Source: Vicia villosa
Taxonomy: Eukaryota > Streptophyta > Magnoliopsida > Fabales > Fabaceae
Direction: 5' to 3'
Assembly (NCBI RefSeq): GCF_029867415.1
Contig: NW_026704998.1
Coordinates: forward strand, 434,001 to 498,000
Length of the DNA stretch: 64,000 nt
The stretch's first letter is position 1. The number at the start of each line of letters is the position of its first letter. Shown one piece after another: positions 11,222 to 22,829 of this stretch. The position numbers were made by a program, and so were the translations under genes. The notes below the pieces were generated by a model. The model searched no databases and was not told the origin of the DNA. It was given only the letters and a program-made list of their open reading frames with translations.

Positions 11222-14200
11222 TGTCGCACGCTCGCGAAAAATGAACAGAGTCGCCACCAATATATTTATCCCATAAAGGAAAGGAATACCAGGAAACCTA
11301 GGAAAGGATAAGAACAGGGTCTTGCGACCAGAGAATCAAGGTACGGGAGTCGGTTACGCGAGGGGAAGGTATTAGCACCCCTCGCGCCCATCGTACTCGA
11401 TGGTATCCACCTATGTTTGTTGCTATCTAAAGGGTGTGTCTATGTCTATGTATATGTGAATGCATGCAAAAAGAAATACGGGGAAAAGAAGGAAATATTT
11501 ACAAGTGTGCTCGTTCAAGCCCCGCGACTTGATGCCTACGTATCCTTTTCAGGAATCAGAGCGCCGTAGTTCGGCTCCATAGTTTCTGTTTGTTTTTGTG
11601 TTTTTTAGTTGGGCGGAGTTAACGCTCGCGCTCTTGCATAAGGGATCGACCTAGGATGCAATAGAGCGGAGATAACAATGCCCTTAAGAAAGGAGAGAGA
11701 AGAGAGAGTTTGAGCGTTTCGAGGAAATCCCTAAAGCAAGGGAAACTCGAGTTACTCTATGGTTTGTGTTTTTTAGAAGTGGGAACTTACGCCCGAATGG
11801 TTCCCTAAAGCAAGGGAGATCCAAGCACTCGAACATTCCCTAAAGCAAGGGATGTTCAAGCTTCCATTCCCTTTTTAAGATTTTCACTTTGATTATTAAT
11901 GTTTTAAGTGTTTTCTTTGTATTTTTTAAAGGGATTTTATTTGAGTATTTATTAGATGTTTTATGTTGTAAAAGAAAAAGAAACTAGCCTAAGTAAACTA
12001 GCCTAATATGAATGGGAATTTTTACCTAATGTTATCATGGTTTCTACCTAAGGTTAGGAATAAAAGACACATGAAAAATAAAGCAAAAAGTGGAGTATAT
12101 GAAAATAGCATAAGAGCATGAAATAGAACAAGTCAAAATATAGCACAAAAGTGAATTAAAAGTACTATTATTTTTAGTGATTTTTATGAAAGAAATGAGT
12201 TCAAAAGATTAATGTCAAAATTAACCTAAAATCTACTTATTTTTATGAGTTTTTTTTATTAAGAAATTTCTAAAAGGAACTAAAAATTAAACTCTCAAAA
12301 ATCCCCTAGAAATCTAACACAATTTTAATGGTGATTATGATTTTTATATGTTTTTATCAAAAGAAAAAGAGTGAAACAGGGAGGTGAAAGTTGAAATTAA
12401 GGTGTGAAGAGTAAGCTGGGCGCAGGCCCATGGCGTTGGTCAAGAGGAGTTTTTTTTTCTGTTCAGCCAAACAAGGGGTGCGTGGGCCAGAGTGGGGGTG
12501 CAAATAGCAATTCCGTGTGAGCAAGGCCCAAGCAATTTCAAATCTCCTTTCTGAATTTAATCCTACTTTATGGTTCATCAATTCAATTAACCTCGATTAA
12601 ATGCTCATTGACGCTAATTAAACTCAATTAATCCATGTTTATGCAATTTCCAATTAAATAACCTAAGAAAGAGGGATTAGGTTTCACCTGGTTGTGACTT
12701 TTGAAGTTTCACGTTCTTCTTCCTCTCCATGTGAAACTCGCGGCGGCGCTCGAACCTCCCTTGCGCAACGGCGATCACTTCACACTTTCCGGCGATACTA
12801 TCTCGTTTTGCTTCTCTGATCGCTCGCTCTCATCCCTCATCGAATCGTTTTGAACAACCGCTCGCCGCCGCGATTTCTCTGCCTCTCAATCTTTCCAGTT
12901 CGGCCTCATCTCGGATCCAAACGAGACGTAACGCAAGAAGCATTGAATACATTCATCTATTGGAGAAGTCCGGTGTCTCTTCAAGATCGAATGTGACGAA
13001 ATGGACGTAACAGAAAACTTCGAATCAGGTGTTCTTCACTTCTTGCATACTTTCAGATTTCAATTCTTCTTTTCGATCTTTCTTTTTCTGTGTGGATGTA
13101 TCGTGATATCTCACGAAGATAATAGAGGCGGTGATGACTTGTATATTTGATGATATCGGAGAACAGAGATGATTATGTGGATGAAGATGATGATGGTGTG
13201 AAGGCTTATCGTGGTGATTGAGGAATTACGAGATTATGTGCAGAAGATCTCGAGCATGGATGTGACATTTATGTTTCCGTGAATCAGTGAGTTGATGAAT
13301 CGATGATAGGGAGAAAGATCGAAGATCTTTGTGTAGCCTTTTCTGGAGAATTTAGATGAAGATTTGAGGATTGGTGATGATGAATTGTTGAGAGTTTTTG
13401 TGATATTTTCTGGTTGAAGATTGGAGAAAGGTTGAAGATGAGTGTGTGTAGATTGAGGAAGATGATGATTATGGAGATTGAAGAGAGAAGAAGCAGAGAG
13501 TGAGAAGAGAGAAAGGGTGAAGAGTGAGGTGAAGATGATGAATGAAAAATGGCGTGAAGGTTGAATCAGTGAGAGAGGTTCAGTTATATAGGTTGAAGAG
13601 GGAAGTTGAATTCAGTTAGAGGGAGGTGATTCTGAGCCTTTGGATTGGAATCGGTTAGAGAATTTGGAGGGTGAGGATCTGTCGGTTATGGAGGTTATGA
13701 GTTGGTTTGGGTTCAGTTGTGGTTAGTTAGGAATTCTGTTAGGTTGTTATAGATGGTTAGAAAATTCAGTTAGGGGCTGAGTTATGTTAGTTTGTTGTTA
13801 GGGATAGTTTAGAACATGGCTGAATGATATATGATGTGTGTATGTATGCTGAACTTGTTTCTTCATATTCTTTTTTGGATGCGAATTATGGAAAGTAGAA
13901 TGATCCTTTGAGGTATGCCGTCCAAGTGTGTTTATTCAGGGTTACTGACTGAACTTTATATGAGATATTGATCATGGTTGATGTATGCAGGTATGTTGAA
14001 GCGCGGTTTGTGAATGAATGGAGCTATGAGTATCGAACTATATTGCAGTCAATTTTGGTTTGTGATGTATGGATTGTTTGCTGCAGCATGGTGGGACTGT
14101 GGTTGCAGGGATGTATTTGACGGCAAACGAACGGGGCTGTAAAGTGTATGTATGAACTGTGTCTGTTCTGGTTTTATTCTGTGGATGCAGGGCTGATTGG

Positions 14201-16504
14201 TTTATTTATTTGATGCAGGCTGCAGTGTGTTTTTTGTATATTTCGGAGTCGACTCGGTTTTAATTGCTGGAACTGGGGAGCGTTTGCAGGGACCATTGTA
14301 GCGAGTTCTTTTCCTTTATATTGCAGGGAACCGGTGCTTCAGATGGATTTGGCTCAGCTGCGAATTACACTTGAGTGTGAACTGGAATGCTGAATGCTCG
14401 CATGAATCTTATTGGCGAAAAGGTTGGTAAGCTAGTAGTGAATGCATTGGTCAGTACCTGTTTTGTTTAGCGTGAATGTTGGACTGGGGTTTGTACTGGA
14501 CTGGTTTTTTATGTGGATAGGTTAGCTTGGCTATGCTTAATGTGCAGGTCTTTTATTTGAAGGATTTAATTGTGTATAGGGCTGTTATAATGGAGATTGG
14601 AATCAGTTCTGGCAGGTTACTTTGTAGCAGGTCAGTGAAGGTTCTTTTTGTGTGAGTGGATATTTTTTGGTTTAGCATGGATGAGGAATTAAGCACCTGG
14701 TATTGATGTTGTTTTTGTTTTGATGCAGGGGCTGTTTTTTTGGCTGGAAGTGATTATGTAGGTCTGAATGCAGAGCTTTATTTTGGTATTGGTTGCTGTA
14801 AGGTGCAGACACGAGGTATTAAAGAATGAACAAAGCATGAAGGCATTTGGTGAAGAAGAAAGAAACATGGCTTAAGGATGTAGGTCTAGGAGATATTTGC
14901 TGCCCCTTTTTTATATTTGAGGATGAATTAGATGTAGGTTTGTAATAGGATCTGAATTTTGTTTTGATGGACACTTGTATTTTGTAAGAGAGACTTGTAA
15001 CTTGAACCTTGGATAAGTGGGAATGATGTTTATGTTGGAAGTATGAATATATCATCAGGTCTTGTAATGAATCAGGTGGATTTGAATGAAATATTATTCA
15101 ACGCATCTCAAACATCTTTCTCTCTTGCATTTCTTGTATTCAAATTCTTCTTTGATCTTTAGGACTTTGAGTCATTATCAACAAATATGACATGATGAAA
15201 ACCATAAGGTTTGAAATGAACTTGAGTCAAAGAAACACGTCTCAAATATTAACATCTAATCATAATTCACTTGACCACACCCACCGGTATTCTCGATACT
15301 TCAATCCAACAATTTTGAATAAAGTCCCAAAGCGAATGACTTGTATCATGTAACACCCCAAATTGCTTTTGGGATGATCGACTGACCCCACAAACCAACA
15401 CGGGTCTTTTCAACATGCTTTGACCTCACTCGCACGCTTTCCGGGAAACTTCCCAGAAGGTCACCCATCCCAATACTACTCCAAGTCAAGCACGCTTAAC
15501 TGTGGAGTTCTTTTGGAATGAGCTACCGAAAAGAAGATGCATCTTGTTGGTATAGGTAGTACCCATCAATCCTTATAAGCTTTCCTTCAACCATGCAGTC
15601 CCATACCTGCACAGCATCAGGATCCCTCTCATTCCGATGTGGCGACCAACCTTGCCCTCATGGGCCTTAGTTGTTACATGCGGTGCAACCACCCCTCGCC
15701 TTATTCGGACTCGGGTGTTACATGCCCACCAGCTTCCGCATGGTTCGTCCTCGAACCACATCGTACTGGGAGAGGTCTGGCTCTGATACCATTTGTAACA
15801 CCCCAAATTGCTTTTGGGATGATCGACTGACCCCACAAACCAACACGGGTCTTTTCAACATGCTTTGACCTCACTCGCACGCTTTCCGGGAAACTTCCCA
15901 GAAGGTCACCCATCCCAATACTACTCCAAGTCAAGCACGCTTAACTGTGGAGTTCTTTTGGAATGAGCTACCGAAAAGAAGATGCATCTTGTTGGTATAG
16001 GTAGTACCCATCAATCCTTATAAGCTTTCCTTCAACCATGCAGTCCCATACCTGCACAGCATCAGGATCCCTCTCATTCCGATGTGGCGACCAACCTTGC
16101 CCTCATGGGCCTTAGTTGTTACATGCGGTGCAACCACCCCTCGCCTTATTCGGACTCGGGTGTTACATATCAAGTGATGATTAGAATCCACTTAATCAAT
16201 GAACCTAACCAAAGGTTGAGCAGAAATCCCTGATGATCATAATACCATACTCCAAGATCCCTTTGATAATCTCAAACTTATAGAGTAAGCTTTTTAAGAA
16301 ACCTTAGTTGAACCAATTTGTACAGTGTAGAGGTCTTAATCATTGTGAAACCTTGGCCTTTTCCTTGGCCATTGATCTGTGGTCCCAAGTGCTTTATTGA
16401 ATGAATGAATGAATGATATGTAAATGCCCTAATGGAGGTATGCAGGTGAAATGGAAAATATAAGCCAGTTAAAATAAGGGGTAGGACAAATTTGGGGTAT
16501 GACA
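11222..16504 (-). repeat. LTR 2, complete and mosaic, shared by both internal regions
   Basis: The complete 5283-bp LTR (minus strand: TGTCATACCCC at 16504 to GCGACA at 11222) includes the 819-bp Cassandra element plus its 5-bp TSD, so the LTR proper is 4459 bp. It serves as 5' LTR of copy 1 and 3' LTR of copy 2. Its left ~1.6 kb shares diagnostic bases with LTR 3 (11746 C, 12177 G, 12605 T, 12626 A, 12800 A); the remainder shares them with LTR 1, including the Cassandra insertion. The switch falls between 12800 and 12951. Confidence 0.92.
15349..16167 (-). mobile_element. Cassandra TRIM element (copy in LTR 2)
   Basis: This 819-bp element has the same structure as the one at 3738-4556, at the homologous LTR position with the same TATCA duplications (15344-15348 and 16168-16172). 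No difference from the first copy was seen by eye. Because LTR 3 has a single TATCA (36483-36487) and no element, this copy most simply arose by duplication of the surrounding LTR, not by a second insertion. Confidence 0.93.
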
Positions 16505-16863
16505 GCTGCCCCTATTTAATCGTCTTATACCTGAAGGTGAGATTGGCGTCAGCTTTTCGAACATTCAAGGTAGAAGAAGATTAAATACCAAGACCATAAA
16601 TTTGTCCTAAAGAGGAGATGGTGTAAGTGTTATCTTTATTTTTCATTTTTGATATCTGCTGGGGAAAGAGAAATGTTTTTCTTTTTTCTGGTGGAAAAGT
16701 TTATGGTGAGGGGTTGAAATGGGGTAGCTTGTAACGTAGCCAAGGTGCCAATACAAGGTTCTCAATGGAAATGATTGCATGAAACAATGACTGAAAGGAA
16801 AAGATCTCGTGCGACCTATGACTCAACATCGGGGTGAGAAATAACAAACTCACGACTCAAGAG

Positions 16864-17368
16864 AATTGAAAAAGACGAGGATAAGGTCGTCAGACCTACG
16901 ATCCACAAGAAATGAAAAAGACGAGGATAAGGTCAACGGACCTACGATCCACAAGAATGAAAAAGATGGGGATAAGGTCAACGGACCTACGATCCACGAG
17001 AAATGAAAAGGATGAGGATAAGGTCAACGGACCTACGATCCACAAGAAATGAAAAAGATGAGGATAAGGTCAACGGACCTACGATCCACAGGAAATGAAA
17101 AAGATGAGGATAAGGTCAACGGACCTACGATCCACAAGAAATGAAAAAGATGAGGATAAGGTCAACGGACCTACGATCCACAGGAAATGAAAAAGATGAG
17201 GATAAGGTCAACGGACCTACGATCCACAGGAAATGAAAAAGATGAGGATAAGGTCAACGGACCTACGATCCACAAAAATTGGCAAAGATGAGGATAAGGT
17301 CAACGGACCTACGATCCACAAGAAATGAAAAAGATGGGGATAAGGTCAACGGACCTACGATCCACAAG
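16864..17368. repeat. 46-bp minisatellite, 11 units (3' UTR of element copy 2)
   Basis: This is the same family and the same number of units as 5253-5757, but the order of sequence variants differs. Here only one TGGGG unit occurs early (at ~16956), and a CACGAG variant at ~16997 is unique. The array ends match those of copy 1, so the changes are internal to the array. Confidence 0.9.
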
Positions 17369-17388
17369 AATTGAAAGAAAGGATAAAC

Positions 17389-17780
17389 ATCAACACTGGG
17401 GTTGGAGGACATTAACGCTGAGGTTGGAGCATATCAACACTGAGGTTGGGGGACATCAACACTGAGGTTGTGAAAGGAAAGGCGTCGACACTGAGGTCGA
17501 GGACATCAACACTGAGGTTGGAACGAGAAAAGATAAACATCAACACTGAGGTTGTGAATGACGATTGGCATCGACACAGAGGTCGGTGGAGGAGTGATAG
17601 GCATCAACACAGGGGTTGGACAAGGAAAGGATAAGCGTCAACACTGAGGTTGAAAAAGGAAAGGTATCGACACTGAGGTCGAAGGAAGAAAGAATTAATA
17701 TCAACACTGAGGTTGGAAATTAGTCTTGAAATGGTTTGCCAGGACGGAAGGCAAAGGATACACAACACAGGGGTTGGATC
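17389..17780. repeat. Degenerate CATCAACACTGAGGTTGG repeat array, copy 2
   Basis: This is identical in layout to 5777-6168. Unlike the neighbouring minisatellite, no rearrangement relative to copy 1 was seen. Confidence 0.85.
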
Positions 17781-20486
17781 TAAAAGTTTTCCCGTACGAG
17801 GGAAGAGATCACGGGGACTAGTCACGACTAGACTCGATCAAAAGACATAATCACGAAGATGTTGATGCTGGCGAAGCATAAGAATTACATTAATCCCTCA
17901 GGCCAAAGGCGGGGTGTAACTCATCAAGAGTGGCAATCGTTCGAATTGCCACACACCAAGTATGGTTATTCAAACGGTTGAAAAATGAGATGGGTTGAAT
18001 GCCCACCCTCATTCGCACTCTAATCTTCACGCAGCACACGGGAAATAACCTCGGAGACAACGATTCTGACGAAGAAGGCCAGGAGAGAGAAGATAAGATT
18101 TCTTTTGGGGATTGAGAATACCAGGTATTGGCACCATGGTTTGAGGAGATTTGTGATGTAGTAACAGATATCAATCGGAGTTTGTAAGGATAACATTTTT
18201 CTGTGGGGATGTATCATTGGCTTGATTGAATGTTGATTTGTATTATCTGGCTTATGCATTGTATGCATGTTTGAATTTTTCTATGGCGTAATGATCCGCT
18301 TTGACGGATATGCTACGCTTTTGAGGATGCAATGTTATATGCAGTGAACACTATATGCAGGATGCCAAATAAAGGCATTAGAGTGATAGAGAAGCATGGT
18401 TGTTGGAGTCCCTTGCTTGTTGTCTTGAGCTATCAATATGAATCGGTGTTGGAAACCTTATAGTATCAAAGATCATTGGCAAATGCACTGAGGATTGAAA
18501 TGTAGCTTCGTTGGGGAGGAAGTGACTTCATCTGACTTTCCCTACATCTTGAATTGCTTGGGGATGGTGAGCTTGAGGAGATTCCCTCGATTCACCACGT
18601 TGAGGATGAGAAATTCAGATAAGGTGATCAGGTTGAGGAAGTGGAACAACTCCCATGAGAAATAAACTCATGTGGTTGGGGAGAGGCCAAAGTTCCAGGA
18701 GAAATAAACTCCTAAGATTAGGGAGAGGACAATAAAACTCAGAAGATTGTGCCTCAAGCTTCGTGACTTATGGAGGAATTCTCCTCAAAGGATCCTCGGA
18801 GAGATTTGTCGAATCTCGACGTAACTGCCCTAGATTGGTTGAATCCAAGAGAGATTCCTCGACTTGATTGCCCCAGATTGATGGAAGCTTGAATGGATGC
18901 CTCAGTTGACATGGTCTTCACACAACTTGCCCCTTGGAGTAATCAGTCTTTGAAGTGAGTGGCTCATGGAATCGATCAACTTTTTTCTGCAGTTGTTCAT
19001 TGTTTGATCTTCCTTGATGTCAAGTGTTTATCCATAAGTAAAAGATATTTGTTTTGAAGATGATAATCCTAATGCAATGCTTATGCTAGCTTCGAGATCC
19101 AAGTTATTGAAATAAAGTTGTGACATTCAGTGTTTGAATTATTTGTCATATCGATATCAACATAAATGGTAAGCAAACATCTAGGAGTCAGTTTTACACA
19201 ATCTTGCTTTTGAAATAAACCCTGCTTCAATTAGGTCTTTTAAGGGTTGTAACGTGGCCTGGTTCACGGTTTTAGAAAGAAAGGATTTAAGGCTCAAAGT
19301 CTAACCTAACCCACCCATTCTTCGTGATGTTCTCCAGTCCTAAATTCAACTTAACCTGATACGAGCGTTCATCCCTCAAGAGGAGTTTGAGATAATTGAG
19401 GAACCAATGAAGTCTTCTTGGACATGGCAGTCACTCACTTTCGTTTTATGGTGTCTGATCACACGACTTTGTTCCTTTGATGAGGACCTTTATTTTGTAA
19501 TCCTCGTTTTTCGCTTCTGCTTTGCCTTTCTTTTTGTTTCCCTAACTTTTGCCTGGACAAATTCTTTTGAATTTTATTTTGGAGTCCAGCGGGATGCCCT
19601 AATTTTGCCTAAGTCACTTGTTTTCAAGTTGTTGACTTAGCGGGCTCTTTTTTTTTTCAATCCTTTCTTTTTTGAATAAGTCGTGTGATCCTGAATCTCT
19701 GACTTGTGGGAGTGATTGTGACTGCCTCATTCTTTGATTGATGAGGGATTACCATTGTAGTATTGACTTTCCTCAATCTTTTTGAAAGATAACCATTGTT
19801 GTATCCTTGGATGCATACTCCTGATGAATTCTGAATGCTCGATCAGATTAATTGAATGCTACCCTGCCCCTGGGTTAAATGTGAGGGTTTTTTTTTTGTA
19901 TAGAAAAGAAACTCCAACTTCAAGGCTCAAAGGGGTTAACGAAGGTCTGTCTCCCTTATATCTCCAGTGTTTGGGGATTTGAAACAATGCCTGTACATCC
20001 TCAGCGGGGTTTTATTCAAAAGCACACAATTTTAGATTTTGCGTTTTTATTTTTTCATCATTCTCCTTTTGATATTTTTGCTTAATCCAGAGTTTGATAT
20101 CGATAGACAGAAAGATATGAGTGAACACGAATGGATTGATTCGAAACTAGCATATGCAATGCATTTTTATTTTCATTAAAAAACAAACAAGTTTTACATG
20201 GAAGAAACATTTAACAAAAACAAGGAAAATTACAAATGAAAATGCAGAAATGAATTGATGATTGCCATAGTTGAGGAGGCTTGACTCCGTCTGGACTTGT
20301 TGAGCTTGAATACTTTTTGCGGTTCTTTTCAAACACTTCAGATTACTTCAAAAGAAAACTCCAACGAAGTCACCCAAGAGTTGTAAACTTTTGCCTTACT
20401 TTAGGGATTCGAGCAATGCAAGTGATGCAATGCTCAAGATAAGAGTACGTCTTGCTTATCCCTCGTGCGGGAGCCCCATGAACCTT

Positions 20487-21785
20487 TCAATTTATGTGAA
20501 GACCATTTGGAGTGAATGATATCGCTTTGGAGTCAATGAGATCTTGGACTTTGTGTTTCAAAATATTACAATCCTCAGTTGAATGTCCAGATGTCCCAGA
20601 ACGGTACTCACACTTTGCATTTAAGTCATATCCTTGAGGAATCGGTGTTGGAGGGGGCTTAGCCTCCCTTAGTTCGACCAAGGATTCATTGAGTAAATGA
20701 GAGAGCAGTTGACTATAAGTCATAGGAATCGGGTCAATCTTTCTTGGTGGTCTTCTCGGCTTTCGTGGACCTTGTTGTTGGTAATTTTGGTGATAGTTAA
20801 GAACATGAACCTGAGGGTAAGCAGGGAGTTCCTCTTCTCCATTCTCTGGGGTTGCATTTGTTTCACTTTTCTCTTCTTCAGTGAATTCAGGAACATTGAC
20901 CATATATTGGAATTTACCCATCTTTAAAGCATTTTCAATTCGTTCTCCTACGACAACCAAACTTGAGAATTCGGAGGAAGCACATCCAATCATCATGTTC
21001 AGATAAGGATCTTTCAGGGTGTTCATGAACATGTCTACAAGTTCTCGTTCCAAAAGAGGAGGTTGGACTCTGGAAGCTAATTCTCTCCATCTTTGTGCAT
21101 ACTCTTTAAAAGACTCATTAACCTTCTGAGTTAAACTTTGGAGTTGTAGTCTAGTAGGAGCCATGTCACTGTTGTACTTGTAATGCTTGAGAAAAGCCTC
21201 TGCTAGTTCATCCCATGTGCGGACATGGGTTCGTTCAAGTCGTGTATACCATTCAAGGGATGCCCCACTGAGACTATCTTGAAAGAAGTGCATTAGAAGC
21301 TTGTCATTTTCTGCATACGGTGCCATCTTGTTGCAGAATGCCTTGATGTGACTCATCGGGCAAGTAATACCCTTGTATTTCTCAAAACTAGGGACTTTGA
21401 ACTTAGCAGGAATCTTGATATCAGGCACTAAGCACAAATCAATAGCATTTAAACCAGAGGAGCCTCGACCTTCTAAAGCCTTCAATCTTTCTTCCAGGAG
21501 GTGGAATTTTCTCTCATTTTCCTCGATCGGGAACTTGAAAGCTTCGAGCTCAGAATCGTTCTCATGATGTGAATCCTCCTTATTTGGAGCTTCCACGGGC
21601 ACAGGTTTTGATCCTCCATTAGCAACAGTGGTCGGAGTATCATTAGCCAATTTAGCAACACTTTGCCTAAGCTCTTCTTGCCCTTGAATGACAACATGGA
21701 GAGTCTCGAAGAGTTGGGTCATCCTTTCCCCCATAGTATCCAAGTCCTTACGAAGCTCAGCCTGATTCTGCTCAAGACGGTCCAT
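20487..21785 (-). CDS. gag: Gag of Ogre-like (Tat lineage) retrotransposon, copy 2
   Basis: The 432-aa protein is almost identical to the product of 8876-10174, with the same Gag domain and the same C-terminal CEYRSGTSGHSTEDC motif. Two substitutions are visible after KMGK (KFQY here, KIQD in copy 1). The start is placed at the MDRLEQ methionine for consistency. The upstream TAG of copy 1 is TTG here, so the frame could be extended to an ATG at 21869 (460 aa), but the extra residues lack any Gag-like character and are probably untranslated leader. As in copy 1, no pol follows. Confidence 0.87.
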   Translation of the reverse strand: MDRLEQNQAELRKDLDTMGERMTQLFETLHVVIQGQEELRQSVAKLANDTPTTVANGGSKPVPVEAPNKEDSHHENDSELEAFKFPIEENERKFHLLEERLKALEGRGSSGLNAIDLCLVPDIKIPAKFKVPSFEKYKGITCPMSHIKAFCNKMAPYAENDKLLMHFFQDSLSGASLEWYTRLERTHVRTWDELAEAFLKHYKYNSDMAPTRLQLQSLTQKVNESFKEYAQRWRELASRVQPPLLERELVDMFMNTLKDPYLNMMIGCASSEFSSLVVVGERIENALKMGKFQYMVNVPEFTEEEKSETNATPENGEEELPAYPQVHVLNYHQNYQQQGPRKPRRPPRKIDPIPMTYSQLLSHLLNESLVELREAKPPPTPIPQGYDLNAKCEYRSGTSGHSTEDCNILKHKVQDLIDSKAISFTPNGLHIN

Positions 21786-22811
21786 GATTCTCTTCTGATT
21801 AATCCTCGTATGCAACAGATGTAGGGAAGTCAAATTTGAAGCGGAAATCTGGATTGAAAGGGACCCCAATTAGCTTCTGATACGGAACCATGAAATGTAT
21901 GATGATATGAATGCAATGTTTCATTTCCGAGGAATCCTAAAGTCTTTTCACACTTTTTAATTTCTTTTTTTGGAACCAAAGCTTTCTTTTTATATAATAT
22001 CTTTTCTTTTCTTTTTTCCTTCTTTTCTATTTCCTTTTTCTTTTCATTTCTTTTTTGGAAATAGACTTTAGAATTCCTCACAAATGAAGTGGATAAAACA
22101 ATGATGTTATGCAATGCGAAAGCATGGGATCAAGGTCCATATGATCTGAGTAACCACCACACAATCCTCTGAATAACTGATGTGAAGCTTCTATACAGGC
22201 CAAATGTCACAGGATCAAAGGTTCGACGCCTTTTTGAATACCAGAATATCAAGCACCATGAGAACAGACCAAATAAAGGTCCATCTCAAATATGAAGAAG
22301 CAATGGTATGTAGGAGCCAAGGTTTCCTGTCCCACCCCAATCTCACGGGTATGAAGTCTAGACATGGACAAGTGGTCCCTAATGGTCACCAGGGTCTACA
22401 GTTCCCATGGGGTACAAAGTGTTTGAGGCAACAAGGGTGCCAGACACAGTGTTCCATGAAAGAACCTCGCCCAGTTGTGGTACCCCATGTCAAGCTCGGT
22501 CGTAGCAAGGGCCACGGGAGTCAACATGAGCATCCACGCTAATCCTATGTGTCACTGGCCTGGGTAGTGGGCCTTTTACCTCATACAAACCCCCCACCTG
22601 CAAAACAGAACAGAAGACCCCAGGGAACACAAAATATAATCCATATGCATGATGTGCAAACAGAAATAAACATGATATGCAGGCAAAGAATAAACATGCA
22701 AACATATATAAAAGGTATAGACATAAAACAAGTAAACACCCAGTAAATAAACAAACAAACGCAGGCTAGGATCGACTCGCTAAGAATGGACCCGCAATAG
22801 GTCTAGCAACA

Positions 22812-22829
22812 TCCCCAGCAGAGTCGCCA
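22812..22829 (-). other. Primer binding site, element copy 2
   Basis: The 18-base motif is the same as at 11202-11219, two bases inside LTR 3. Confidence 0.8.
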
